Shown here: in pieces, positions 9,292 through 19,234 of the stretch
How the letters are laid out: the number at the start of each line of letters is the position of its first letter
Numbering within the stretch: position 1 is the first letter of the stretch
Assembly: GCA_003116975.1 (NCBI GenBank)
Contig: BGKB01000014.1
Coordinates: 452,601 to 516,600, forward strand
Direction of reading: 5' to 3'
Length of the DNA stretch: 64,000 bases
From: Aurantiochytrium sp. KH105
Taxonomy: Eukaryota > Sar > Bigyra > Thraustochytrida > Thraustochytriidae
The notes under the pieces: model-generated
The model's database searches: none
Told to the model about the DNA's origin: nothing
The model's input: only the letters and a program-made list of their open reading frames with translations
Position numbers and translations under genes: made by a program

Positions 9292-9995
9292 GTCGTCCAC
9301 GCTCGCGCCGCCGCCCCGCGCTCAAAAGATCACCTCTGCGGCCCCAAATCTCCGCTCTGCGCTCTGCAGCTGCAGACACCGGCAGCGGGCAGCGGCCGGC
9401 GCCCTCTCCCGCACGCGCGCGTCGGCGCGCGCGCCTCGGGCTCCGCGTCCGCGTCCGGGCCGGTCGCGAGCTCAGGGTTCTGTTCTTCTGCTCGCGCAGC
9501 AGCAGCTCGCTCGGGTTGCCGAGCGCTCTGCACGTGAAGAGAGAGATCAGCCGCCGCCATGTCTCATGGACGGCCCATCGATCGCCCCCGCCAGACCAGA
9601 AACCTGCCGCTGCGCGCGGCTTTCCTCCGCCGCCGACGCCACGGAGCCCGAGCGCGCGTTCGATCCATCGCGGTCCATGGCATTCCATGGCATCCCATGG
9701 CACCATCCAGGGGAAATCCGGTGACCTCGACGAGGGTCGCGCGGGCGGGGACGACCAAGCGCCCACTTGCGCGCGCGGTTGCTCCACTTGCTGCGCGCGT
9801 TTGCGCGACTTGCGCGCGCGGGCGCGAACAGCAGCGAAGATAGTTAGTTGCTGTTACGTGCAGGGCCGACGTGGCTTTTGTTTTCGCTTTCATTTGCTTT
9901 TCTTAGCGCGCATGGGAGACAGAACGTGAACGCGCGCGGCGGTGCAGCAGTACCCGCGCGAGCGCGCGGCGCAGAGCGGCATCGAGCGCGCGGGC
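9292..9995. promoter_or_regulatory. Divergent GC-rich upstream region (SPRYD7-like / RhoGAP-DH)
   Basis: 704 bp, very GC-rich, with long open frames on both strands that look like composition artefacts. Holds three copies of an ACTTGC(GCG) element (starting 9765, 9786, 9808) and a three-fold 10-bp repeat at 9671-9700. Probably the promoter and 5' leaders of both genes. Confidence 0.5.
9671..9704. repeat. 10-bp tandem repeat containing CCATGG palindromes
   Basis: Three consecutive units ending in CCATGG (9675-9680, 9685-9690, 9695-9700), so a palindromic hexamer recurs exactly every 10 bp, about one helical turn. Confidence 0.8.
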
Positions 9996-12095
9996 ATGAG
10001 CGCGTACAGACCGCGCGGCGCGCGCGGCGGGCGCGGCATGGCGGAGGAGGGCGAGGAGGGCGAGGCGGCGGCGGCGCGGCGCGCGCGGCGCGGGCTGCAC
10101 GCGCCGGACGAGGAGGCCGGGACCGCGCGCGCGGGCACGGGCGGCAGGGCGCGCAGGCGCGACGCGGGCAGGAGCAGGAGCAAGAGCAAGTCGAGGAGGA
10201 GCAAGAGCAGGAGCGGGAGCAGGAGCAGGAGCAGGAGCAGGAGCAAGGGCGCCAGCGAGAGGGAAAAGTCCCGGCAGATGCAGCCGCTGCAGCTCGGGCA
10301 GCTGGTCCAGATCGTGCCGGTGGCGCTCCTGTTTCTGCGAGACGCGCACGGCCAAGGCGCAGGGGACCTCTTTCTCGATGCGGACGAGAGCGACCGTGCG
10401 GTGCAACATCTGCTGGTTGACCTCATGGACTGCATTAATATGGAGGGCGACCTGACGATGGCCCAGTACAGGGAGCTCTTTGGGGAGCACGAGCCCGCGA
10501 CGATCGCGAGCGCCGTGCGCGTGGTCATGCTCGAGTGCGAGCCGCGCTTCGTGCCGCGCGAGGTGGGCGAGGAGCTCGTGCAATCGCTGACAACGCTCGA
10601 CAACTGCGTGACGGGTCGCGACTGTGCGCGCATGCTCGGCCCCGCGCTCGACAAGCTCCCTCGCGCGCACTACATGGCGCTGGCGGAACTCTGCGCCTTC
10701 TTGCGCGATACTGGATCGGACGCAGCAGAACTCGCGTGTCTTATTGGCCCAGCCCTGTTTTCGGATGGTCGCGCCAGCGTCGCCGAAGACCATGCCGCAG
10801 CAGCAGCGGCAGCCATTATGGATCTCCTCATCGAGGAGTGCGGCGCCTTCTTTGGCCGTGTCTGCGCCGTATCAAGCTGTAGAGGATTGGGCGATCGGCA
10901 GAACGTTTCACCTGTATCGATGGCGCAGCAAAACGCCTTGAGCAACGCCTTGCGGACCGAGGGCCGGACAAGGTCGGCCGCCGAGGAAGCATCCCTCACT
11001 GCCGCGAGGATGAAGCAGCTCGTGACCTTTTACAATTGGCGCGATCCCGCAAAGGCCGCACGCGTCCCGCTTCTCTTCGAGAATCACGAATTTCTCAATA
11101 TTGCGCACGCCATTCACCTGCGTTACCCGGAGGGCTTGCCTCGGCCTTGGCGCGCCGAGCTCATGGAAATGAAGGCACGTGGTGTCGAGGGCGCAGAGTG
11201 GTTTGACCCATCGCCTCCGAAACCAGGCGCCGGCGTGCTCTTGCCTCCTCCACCGCCGCCCCGATCCCCGGGCTCCTCGCGCGTGGATCAAATCGTGAAC
11301 GAGATTATTGACACTGAGCACGCCTATCACGAGGTGCTCGTTGAGACGCTCGCCTATGGCAAGCATATTCGTATGATTGCCCGAGGCCGACACGGTGTGG
11401 AAGCCATGCAGCGTCTCGGTCTTTCGGCGGCGGATGTAGATACTGTCTTTGGCATGCGTCTCGAGGACATTGTCGACCTGAGTGAGCGCTTTCTGGCTGG
11501 ACTCGAGGTCATTGACCTCGTGCGAACCCCCCCTCGACACGAATTGGGACGACCGGGGCTCATGGCCGACGCCATGAGTGCGATCATTGATGATCTCCAC
11601 GTGTATGCGCCATATGTGAGCATGCACCGAGCCGGAGACAAGATTATCAAGGGAGCGTTGGCGCGTGTGACGCGTCGGGCAACGGGCGCAAAACGTCTTC
11701 AGCAAGGTCTTGTGGGCGGCGAGGCGACGCGGTTTAGGGGCTCTTTTGCGGAGATATGGGAAAACATGAGCACCTCGAGCGCGCGTCTTTGCGGTCAGTC
11801 TCTCGAATCAGCGCTCATTGCTCCTGTTCAGCGCGTTCCTCGCTACAAGCTTCTATTCGACGAGCTTGCCAAGCGTCTTCCGGGGTCGCATCCGGCGTAC
11901 GAGCGTGTGAACGAGCTTGCTCAGAATGTGGCGGATGTAGCAGATCAGCTTAATCAGGCGATGCGCCAGCACGAAAAGATTGCCATGATTCTCGGCGACG
12001 ATATACCAGTGGCCAAGGCTTCTCCGCGTCGTACTCTCTTTCGCGCAGGCTCCTCCTCACAAGCTACCATAAGCTCTGACGGAGGTCGCTCCTAG
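9996..12095 (+). CDS. RhoGAP-like plus RhoGEF (DH) domain protein
   Basis: 699 residues from the first ATG. Order: a basic Arg/Ser-rich head (SRSKSKSRRSKSRSGS, residues about 60-90), a RhoGAP-like domain (about 95-290, with YRELFGEHEPATIASAVRVV and LPRAHYMALAELCAFL followed by LACLIGPALF, the GPTLF-like end), a proline run (PPPPPPRSP), and a Dbl-homology RhoGEF domain (about 427-658) with the conserved helix LIAPVQRVPRYKLLFDELAKRLP. It should exchange nucleotide on a Rho/Rac GTPase. The GAP half lacks the arginine-finger motif (G-x-F-R becomes DLFLDAD), so it may bind GTPases without stimulating them. No PH domain follows the DH domain. An alternative start is the ATG at 10038. Confidence 0.8.
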   Translation: MSAYRPRGARGGRGMAEEGEEGEAAAARRARRGLHAPDEEAGTARAGTGGRARRRDAGRSRSKSKSRRSKSRSGSRSRSRSRSKGASEREKSRQMQPLQLGQLVQIVPVALLFLRDAHGQGAGDLFLDADESDRAVQHLLVDLMDCINMEGDLTMAQYRELFGEHEPATIASAVRVVMLECEPRFVPREVGEELVQSLTTLDNCVTGRDCARMLGPALDKLPRAHYMALAELCAFLRDTGSDAAELACLIGPALFSDGRASVAEDHAAAAAAAIMDLLIEECGAFFGRVCAVSSCRGLGDRQNVSPVSMAQQNALSNALRTEGRTRSAAEEASLTAARMKQLVTFYNWRDPAKAARVPLLFENHEFLNIAHAIHLRYPEGLPRPWRAELMEMKARGVEGAEWFDPSPPKPGAGVLLPPPPPPRSPGSSRVDQIVNEIIDTEHAYHEVLVETLAYGKHIRMIARGRHGVEAMQRLGLSAADVDTVFGMRLEDIVDLSERFLAGLEVIDLVRTPPRHELGRPGLMADAMSAIIDDLHVYAPYVSMHRAGDKIIKGALARVTRRATGAKRLQQGLVGGEATRFRGSFAEIWENMSTSSARLCGQSLESALIAPVQRVPRYKLLFDELAKRLPGSHPAYERVNELAQNVADVADQLNQAMRQHEKIAMILGDDIPVAKASPRRTLFRAGSSSQATISSDGGRS

Positions 12096-12284
12096 TGAAG
12101 ATGAAAGAAGGCGCAGAGTATGAGCTTTCAGTTATTTGCTTTAATAATGCTGTTGTTGTTGTTGTTAATGATGATGATGATGTGCTGTTGGCTTCTTGCT
12201 AGCCTACATACTGCTGTGTAGACGACGTGCGAGCGAACGAGCGAGCGAACGAGCGAGCGAGCAAGCGATCGAGATTCTATTCTT
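12096..12284. repeat. Microsatellite cluster (GTT)n, (GAT)n, (GAGC)n
   Basis: Short convergent spacer with GTTGTTGTTGTTGTT and GATGATGATGATGATG (about 12150-12183) and GAGCGAACGAGCGAGC units (about 12231-12264). Confidence 0.8.
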
Positions 12285-12803
12285 CTATGGAGCGGTGCTG
12301 GTCAGGGAAGTGTTTGGCATGGTTAGGTTAGGCAAAATGCCAGGATCAATGCGCTCTGCCTGGCCCGAGGTGTCGCAAAGAACACCCTGTCGAGGCGCAT
12401 CCGGGGAGTCGCGGAAACGCAGCCATCGGCACTCTGCGTCAAGCTCGATCCATCGCAGAGCATGGCACTGATTTGTCGGGTCCTCATCGATGCCCTTGCG
12501 CGGGCAATGCGCAATATCGCAGCCCCAGCCGTGCATATTTTCATCGAGGCATGGGCCTGCACCGCCCACGAGCGTTTCGGCTTCGTTGCGTTCCATGCAG
12601 AGCTTGTAGCACTGCGCAAAGGCGCGCAAGAGCTCGTTCGAAGGCACCTCCGCGCTGCTGGCCTCCATGTCCGTCTCAACGCGTGAGCCCGCTGGTACGC
12701 GCAGCAGGCTGTCTGGCGCGCGATCTTGGTGCACGACGATGAGCGTCACGAACAGGCACGCGAACGCCAGCATCAGCGCACCGACCTCCGCGCGATGGGC
12801 CAT
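12285..12803 (-). CDS. Small Cys-rich signal-anchored protein, unknown
   Basis: 172 residues. A hydrophobic segment at residues about 8-24 (ALMLAFACLFVTLIVV) after a short head gives a signal peptide or signal anchor. The lumenal part has eight cysteines, starting C-x3-C, consistent with four disulfides, and one N-glycosylation sequon (NLT) near the end. I recognise no family. It is likely secreted or a type II membrane protein. Confidence 0.65.
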   Translation of the reverse strand: MAHRAEVGALMLAFACLFVTLIVVHQDRAPDSLLRVPAGSRVETDMEASSAEVPSNELLRAFAQCYKLCMERNEAETLVGGAGPCLDENMHGWGCDIAHCPRKGIDEDPTNQCHALRWIELDAECRWLRFRDSPDAPRQGVLCDTSGQAERIDPGILPNLTMPNTSLTSTAP

Positions 12804-13300
12804 CTTCTCGTGTGGTGGCTGCGATTTCTCTGTCGTCTCGTCAATGCTTTGCTTTTTTTGCTTTGTTATCGTCGAGGAAGGCCGAGGAAGCTTTTTTTTT
12901 TTTTTTTTTTTTTTTTTTGCGAACTCGTTTTGTGAGACCCGTGATCACATTTTTCTAGTGGTGTGGGCTTGACTGTGAATGTGAGTCTAGGCCTAGGCCT
13001 CGCGGCCAGCTAGGTGTTTTGTGGAGATGACCTGCCGTATCTTTTTGCCGATGCGACAGAACGATCCAAAAGGAAGGTTTTCGTTTCTTCAATTTCTACT
13101 TGGGACAGGCGATCATCAAGTTGCGGTCGCCGCCAAGTTCGTGTCTTTGCGAGATCTCAGGTATGACGATTGAATTTGTTTCAAAGTTTGATTTATTACG
13201 AAATGAATCATGTAGATTATACTGAGCAGAAAAGGGGGGAGAGAGATTTGGGGGCGTGAGTGGTGAGCGTCCGAGGAAATTAGTTTTCTTTTCTTTTCTT
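12804..13300. other. Intergenic 12.8-13.3 kb with T27 run
   Basis: Upstream flank of the Cys-rich protein gene and 3' flank of the Zn2Cys6 gene. Contains an uninterrupted run of 27 T (12892-12918) and a palindromic AGGCCTAGGCCT (12989-13000). No gene seen. Confidence 0.5.
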
Positions 13301-15157
13301 TCAGAGATCTTGCAATCCCGCGTTGACTGAAGACCACTCGAGAATGGAATTGAGCCAGTCGCCATCATCAACGACGCCGTCCTCGAGGTCGTGCAAAATA
13401 TCATGCTGCGGTTGATCCGTGCTTTCTTGGTGCAAAGTAGCGGTGTGGACTGGATCATTCGCGCTTTGCTCGGAATGAACAAGGTCGTAGCCCTTGCTGG
13501 CGTGTTGCTGTTGATGTGGCTGTGGCTGCTGTTGCTGTTGCTGTTGCTGCGGCGGTGGCGACGACATCTGATGACCACGAGCAGTTGGATGGTGATGCGC
13601 ATTACGGCCAGAAAAGTTCGTACTGCTAAAGCTCGTACTACGGCTCGTACTGTCAAGCTGGGGTAGCGAGAGCGCCAGAGGTGACGAAGGATAGCTCATG
13701 TGGTCGTCGTGACCACTGGGAGGGGGCGCCGTAGTCGAAGTTGCGTCCGAAGACAGTGGGTCGAAAAAGGCCCAGTTGTTGTAAAACTTGGCAGCCTCCG
13801 GATTCATCTCGTCTACAGGGACACTCCCAGGCGAGAAATTCGAGGTCGATCGAGCGTCGGGTCGGTCCTCGTGGTAAGTATATCCATTCGAGTGTTGGGT
13901 TTGGGGCGGTGGCGGCGCCGCAGTAAAATCTTCGAGAAAAGCTGAAGAAGGCGCAGAGGCAGCAGACGGAGCAGCAGCCGTAGTCGCGCGCGATGCAGTT
14001 GTGCGGGGTTGCACCTCGCGCGAGCTTTCTTCAGGCTTGATCGGGAGGTCTGGTTTCGTCCGTACACGCTTGGATGAAGTGCTCGGGATTGCCTCCTGCG
14101 ACATGGGCTTTTTATCCTTGTTGGTCTCCTCGCATGATACAGGCTCCTCGCCATTTTGAGGAGCGCGTTTCGGACCAATGCTCTCAAAGACGACTTTGAG
14201 TTGTGTCGTCATGTTTCCGTCTTCAATTCGCTCGATGTTGATGCAATTGAGCATGTAGGACCGTACCATTGTACGTTCTTGCCCTCCCGGGTGTTCGACG
14301 CAAAAGAGGTCGAAGATGTGCGTCGAAGGAACCTCACGCTCGATGAGCGCCTTGGACTTTTCGCTTGGCGGGCCAAGACTACTCGCCTTGATGGCGAGAA
14401 TTTGCAGGAAAACATGCAAATCGCTTTCTTTGACGAGGAGCTTCGCCAGGATATCACCGCCCCAAGGCAGGAAGCCTCCGGCAGACCATTGCAAGATCTC
14501 CTCGAAGCGCTTGCCCGTAATGCCGAATTCGTCCTCAAAGACACGGTTCACCTGGACAAGAACGCCGCCGTCAAAGCAGTTCATCACAAGCCGCGGCTTA
14601 TCATTTTGCGTGATGCCAAAATCGCTACCAATGTGCAGCGAAGAAATCACTGTGGGCGAGGAGACTTGCGCGCCCTCGGGGACGCACATGGCGAGTGCGG
14701 AGCAGGTCCCGCACATATTGGGCGGAAATCTGCACCTTGTCTTCATGCCGCAAATGATGGCCTGGATGTCGACATCGAGGGCCTCGAGCCAAGCGTGGAG
14801 ACGTTTGTTGGCCTCCTCGTTTCCTGTGGCGACAAGATGGTTCTTGAGCTTTTCGAGCTGGCTCACGAACCAGCACCATGCCCAGGCCGCGTCGGAGCGG
14901 CTGCGATTTTGATTCTTGAACATGGTAAAGAAGACGGACCACACCCTTCGCTCGTACGTGCTAATGAACGAGAATCCATGTTCATCCAGCGAGCGTTTGT
15001 TGCTCCCCTTTGACCCCTTCTGCGGCCCGCGCTTGCGCTTCGGGCGGTAGGAGCAGACCACGTCGCGGGCCTTGCAGCGCACGCACGGGTTGCCTCCGCT
15101 GCACTTGACCTTGCTCGACGTGCACGCGTCGCACGAGCCCTTGAGCAGGACCTCCAT
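13301..15157 (-). CDS. Zn2Cys6 binuclear-cluster transcription factor
   Basis: 618 residues from the ATG at 15157; the open frame extends upstream without an ATG. Residues 9-35 form a complete fungal-type zinc cluster, C-x2-C-x6-C-x5-C-x2-C-x6-C (Cys9, 12, 19, 25, 28, 35), followed by a basic linker KRKRGPQKGSKGSNKR. Residues about 205-265 (LVMNCFDGGVLVQVNRVFEDEFG and following) look like a PAS-type fold, as in fungal ERT1/AcuK gluconeogenesis regulators; this is a weak match. The C-terminal third is low complexity, with Ser/Pro runs and a glutamine tract (QQQQQQQQ), typical of activation regions. Expected to be a sequence-specific nuclear regulator. Zn2Cys6 factors are rare outside fungi. 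Confidence 0.85.
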   Translation of the reverse strand: MEVLLKGSCDACTSSKVKCSGGNPCVRCKARDVVCSYRPKRKRGPQKGSKGSNKRSLDEHGFSFISTYERRVWSVFFTMFKNQNRSRSDAAWAWCWFVSQLEKLKNHLVATGNEEANKRLHAWLEALDVDIQAIICGMKTRCRFPPNMCGTCSALAMCVPEGAQVSSPTVISSLHIGSDFGITQNDKPRLVMNCFDGGVLVQVNRVFEDEFGITGKRFEEILQWSAGGFLPWGGDILAKLLVKESDLHVFLQILAIKASSLGPPSEKSKALIEREVPSTHIFDLFCVEHPGGQERTMVRSYMLNCINIERIEDGNMTTQLKVVFESIGPKRAPQNGEEPVSCEETNKDKKPMSQEAIPSTSSKRVRTKPDLPIKPEESSREVQPRTTASRATTAAAPSAASAPSSAFLEDFTAAPPPPQTQHSNGYTYHEDRPDARSTSNFSPGSVPVDEMNPEAAKFYNNWAFFDPLSSDATSTTAPPPSGHDDHMSYPSSPLALSLPQLDSTSRSTSFSSTNFSGRNAHHHPTARGHQMSSPPPQQQQQQQQPQPHQQQHASKGYDLVHSEQSANDPVHTATLHQESTDQPQHDILHDLEDGVVDDGDWLNSILEWSSVNAGLQDL

Positions 15158-16380
15158 GCTGCTTTCTCGCCCGACCGTTCCGGGTTTGGCTTGGCCTGGC
15201 TCGGCTCGGCTTGGCTTGGTTAGCTTGGTTAGCTTGGGTAGCTTGGTTAGCTTGGTCTGGGCTCGTCTCCTCTCGGGGTCACTCACTCCCCGGGTCCGTG
15301 AGCTGCGGCCAGAGGCCTCGCGAGGGCGGGCGCGCGCGAGCGATGGGGAGGGCGGGCGCGAGCGAGCGGGCGAGCGAGCGAGCAGAGAAGAGCAGAGCAG
15401 AGCAGAGCAGAGCAGAGCAGAGCAGAGCAGCGCGGCGCTGCGCGGGCGCGGCCGGCCGGCTCAGGCGGCGAAGAAAGCAGATGAAGAAGTCAATTTGGGC
15501 GAAGCCACCGGAGAGACGGCAGGTTTTTACCGCCCCATACGCACGCGAAGCGGGTGAAAACATGGCCGATTCGGGGCGGCCGCGGCGCCACCGCGCGCAA
15601 GCAGGCGATCAGAGAACCTCCGACGCTCCCCGGGATAAGCAGGCGTCGGGGAAATTCCGCCGGGCGCCGGCGTCCCCCGGGGAAACCCAGCTTCGCCGGC
15701 GCCTCTCTCTCTCTTTCTCTCTCTATCTCTCCCTCTTGCACGAGCTGCGAGCTGCAGACCTTCTTGCTCGCGAGCGGAACCAAGCGCGCCGCTGCTTCCG
15801 GCCACAGACGCGTCCGCCAGGCTGCAGCAGCGTCCCCGGCGTCGGCCTCCGCGGCCGGCGCTGGCTCGCGGCGGGGCGTGCGAGCCGCGCACTCTGGCGC
15901 AGGGCGAGGTGTACGATATGGCAGTACGATAACGGGGGCGGGGCACGTGCCCATATTGGCGCAAGTGGGGAGGGGCGGCGGATAGTTCACTTGCGCGCGG
16001 AGGATAGTTGATTTGCGCGCGGAGAGAGCGACTTGCGGCGGGGCGGCCGGGCGGGCGCGCGGCGCGGGGTGTAACACAAGTATGGAGGGTTTGCGCGACT
16101 TGTGGGAGGGCGGTGCGCACTTGCGGAGAGCAGCGGGGAAAGGCGCAGAGGCTGGCCGGCAGCGCGTGCATCAATAAAGAAAGGGCCAACGCGCGAGACC
16201 TCGAAGGCGAGGAGGCCGTCGCCGGTCGCAGCTGGCGCTGCGCCCGACGCCGCCCCGGCTGTCAGCGCCCGCGCCCGCGCCCCCCCCCCCCCTTTCCTCC
16301 CGCGTCTTTATTTTCCTCGCGTGAGTGAGAGCAGAAGAGGCGATCAAATTCGATCAGGTCGGCAGAGCAGCAGGAGCAAC
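15158..16380. promoter_or_regulatory. 1.2-kb divergent upstream region (Zn2Cys6 / armadillo-like)
   Basis: Begins with a degenerate 5-bp periodic tract GCTTGG/GCTCG/TTAGCTTGG (15180-15260), then GAGCG runs and (AGAGC)n (about 15378-15430), then very GC-rich DNA. At 15960-16125 several copies of an ACTTGCGC-type element occur, and a C13 run lies at 16280-16292. Overlapping long frames exist on both strands but none has recognisable sequence. Confidence 0.5.
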
Positions 16381-18519
16381 ATGGAGGTCGAACTTCGACG
16401 CCTCGTGGAGCTGCTGCGGCGCGCGGAAGACGAGGGCGAGCAGGAAGAGGTGGCGCGGCAGATATCCGCTGACCTGCACGGCGCCCAAAGACTGGCGGCG
16501 AAGAAGGCGGACGTGCAGGAACTCACGGGCCTCGCGCTTGCGACGCCCAACAGCGACGTGCGCAAGGCGTGTATACGCGCGCTCGTGACGCTCGTTCCAC
16601 TCGTCGAAAAAGGAAACAAGGTGTTCGGCGAGGATATCCTGGATGTCTGCTTTGCATTTGCGGATGACCGGGAGGTCGGGTCCGCTTGCCTCGATATTCT
16701 TGTAAGCCTGCTCGATTCCATAGAACCAGATCACGCCACCCACTTGAGAGAACCTGCTGTGGAGCGGGGCGCCATCGATCTGATTTTACGCGCAATACAG
16801 CAAGCTGCGCGCTCAGAAGATGATGACCGCGTGGTGGACAAACTTTTTGGAGGCCTCGCAGCTCTGGCGAGTGAGCCCACGTATGCGCTCGAGCTGCACG
16901 TCAAGGGCATTTGGTTTTTCCTCCGGGAAATCTACGACACCACGCAAAGAATGACCACCAACTTTTTCATGCTCATGCATTCCGGCACGAGGTCGCTCTT
17001 GCATTCTCCATTCTGCAACCATCGTGCATGCACAGCGGCGCAGCACTTGCGAAATACTGCACGGAAGTCCTCATCATTGTCCGGCCTGGATGGCGCTTCA
17101 GAATTTTATTACGAGCCGAGCCACGGTTACTCGGCGCAGCGCGGACTGTTGGATGACTCCAAGCTTGGTGCTGACACAGAGGCAATGGATCTTGCAAGCG
17201 AGGTGTGCTACCAGATTTCTTCGACGGGGCTTTTGCAGATTGTCTTGCATGTGGTACGCCGTACCGACCATGATCGCGAGCTCTTTTCTACATTGAGTCT
17301 CGAAATTATTCATGTGCTCGCGCCCGCGATGCACAAGACCGTTCCGGAAAAGATGAGGATTCAGATTGTTCGCGCAATGGTGAAAATCATTCCCTCGTTT
17401 CGAGATGGTCGACTCGGGTCCGTGGTGAACATACTCGATGCCCTCGCCAGGTATCCGGCAAATCAAGGCATTATTTGTCAGTGCGGCGCCGTACAGACTT
17501 TGGCGCAAAAGGGTTCGCAGCTTCTGCAGCGGCACGACCCCGAGATGCGGCGGCTCTGCGCATCAATTGTCGACTTTTTCAACTTTTTCAGTACTTTGCC
17601 CGAGGGCCCCGCAGAGCTCAGTGCACATGCGTGCGTCCGTTTCCTTCAGGAGGCCATGGCGGACATTGCGGATGTGCGCATCAAGAGTCGGCCAAGGTCG
17701 ACGGCCAGCGCTCTGAGCATTCGAAGTTCTTTGAGCGCCGCCACGAGCGCATCATCAGCTGCGGGTGACTGGATGTCTTCGATGGAGTTTTCGGCGCTCT
17801 TGGCTTTGACAAACATTGCATTGCAATCGCCCATGATGACAAGCGTTACCGAAGCCAACCTGCACCACGCCCTGGTCTCAGCGGCGGCGCGCCAAGATGA
17901 GCTTGGTCTCATGGCTGTTCTCGCCTCAGCCTTCTTTCTCGGCCGTTCAACGGGCGCGTACAGCTCGCGTGAGTTTCCCCGTCTGCAGCACGAGCATGTT
18001 CTGCTTTTGAGCAAGCTTTTTGATGATGCTGACGAGGGTGAGACCACCTTCGGAGCGGCCGAGTGGTCCATCTCGGAACTCCTCGAGGCTCTGCAGTATT
18101 TGGCCCTCGCTCCGCATAATGGAAGCGAATTGCAGCCTGTGTTACCCGGTGTCCTTGCTACACTGCGTCGCGCACTCAAAGCTGGGCCCGAGCCGGATGC
18201 CGATCTCATTGGTCTCATCGTCAAAGTGTTGCTCAACATGTCGTACCACAAAGAAGTCATGTCTGGGCTCATGGAACGACGCGCTCTTGTGGAGAAGCTT
18301 TTGCTGCAGGCTCGAAAAGCACTTCCCTCGTTTTACCTTGCTCGGCGTGACGTCGAGACGCTGCTCACCAGCATCGAGTCCGAGGAGATTGCGCAAGAGC
18401 GCTCGCCGTACCGCTTTGGCGCCGCGGGCATGGCCCAAGGTTTCGTCAAGCGTGTCTCGCGCTCCTTGGCCCGTGCTAGCCTCACACGTATGCGCGCTTC
18501 CGGCAAGGTCCCGGCTTGA
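16381..18519 (+). CDS. Armadillo/HEAT-like helical repeat protein, unknown
   Basis: 712 residues. The frame is open further upstream, but the first plausible ATG is here, after a stretch with no coding character. The sequence is almost all amphipathic helix pairs (VRKACIRALVTLVPLV, GSACLDILVSLLDSI, ELLEALQYLALAPHNG, LIGLIVKVLLNMSYH), as in an armadillo or HEAT solenoid. A Ser-rich linker (about residues 440-470) separates two helical halves. The C-terminus is basic (VKRVSRSLARASLTRMRAS). I recognise no named family; a scaffold role is the most that can be said. Confidence 0.7.
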   Translation: MEVELRRLVELLRRAEDEGEQEEVARQISADLHGAQRLAAKKADVQELTGLALATPNSDVRKACIRALVTLVPLVEKGNKVFGEDILDVCFAFADDREVGSACLDILVSLLDSIEPDHATHLREPAVERGAIDLILRAIQQAARSEDDDRVVDKLFGGLAALASEPTYALELHVKGIWFFLREIYDTTQRMTTNFFMLMHSGTRSLLHSPFCNHRACTAAQHLRNTARKSSSLSGLDGASEFYYEPSHGYSAQRGLLDDSKLGADTEAMDLASEVCYQISSTGLLQIVLHVVRRTDHDRELFSTLSLEIIHVLAPAMHKTVPEKMRIQIVRAMVKIIPSFRDGRLGSVVNILDALARYPANQGIICQCGAVQTLAQKGSQLLQRHDPEMRRLCASIVDFFNFFSTLPEGPAELSAHACVRFLQEAMADIADVRIKSRPRSTASALSIRSSLSAATSASSAAGDWMSSMEFSALLALTNIALQSPMMTSVTEANLHHALVSAAARQDELGLMAVLASAFFLGRSTGAYSSREFPRLQHEHVLLLSKLFDDADEGETTFGAAEWSISELLEALQYLALAPHNGSELQPVLPGVLATLRRALKAGPEPDADLIGLIVKVLLNMSYHKEVMSGLMERRALVEKLLLQARKALPSFYLARRDVETLLTSIESEEIAQERSPYRFGAAGMAQGFVKRVSRSLARASLTRMRASGKVPA

Positions 18520-19234
18520 TACACGCGGGCCTGGTGCATTTAATGGATGCTTTGTAGGATATTGCAGCGGGCTTTTCTGAAAGTGAGAGTTTGCTCTCCT
18601 CCTGTGCACGCACGCACTCCATCGCCTTGCTTCCCTTTTCTCTTTTCCTTTTAAACATGTGGTGCGAACCTGCCGGCTAAGCGGCCGCGCAAGCCAAGGT
18701 ATGCATTCTATCTGACCCTTATGTTCTCTTTTCTCCTGTTTTACGAACGAAAGCAATTTTGCTTGTTTCTTTGTTGATTCGTTGATTTTCACATTTAGGT
18801 GCGCAAAGCCTTTCCTTTCCCAGGGTAGCATTTTCCTCGCCACGAGAAGGCCTGCTTTTCTCTCTCACGATGAACCAGCCTTGAATCGACCAATCTCTAC
18901 GTCTTTCTCTTTGTGTCCCGATGTCCTCCCACGATGATCGATGCCTCGGGCCGCTTGCCCAAAAAAGAGGCCTAACCCAAGACTAATGCGCGCGGGGCGC
19001 CGCGACCGCGCAAGAAAGGGGCGCCAGCGCTGCGAGGCGCGACGGCGGCGCGGCCACCCGCGAGGTCGCGCGGGGCAGTCGTCGAGCCCTGCTGCACGCA
19101 CGCGAAGACCTTGCGAGCGGTCCGAGCGCCTGCAGACGCCACGCCGGAGCAAGGAATTGGCGCGTCGCCACTCACTGACGACTGGGAGGTTGCGGGCGAG
19201 CGAGCGAGCGAGGGGCGAGCAGCCGAGAAGCACC
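18520..19234. other. Intergenic 18.5-19.2 kb
   Basis: 3' flank of the armadillo-like gene and promoter of the mL53-like gene. The right half is GC-rich with GAGCGAGCGAG repeats (about 19195-19215). No gene seen. Confidence 0.4.

Noticed and set aside
9800..9812. E2F-type site for the TTTGCGCG element
   Set aside because: The core does not fit the TTTSSCGC consensus; kept only as an unnamed recurrent motif.
9560..9930. Several frames in the GC-rich region between SPRYD7-like and RhoGAP-DH genes
   Set aside because: Mutually overlapping on both strands, Arg/Ala-rich without motifs; better explained as promoter and leader.
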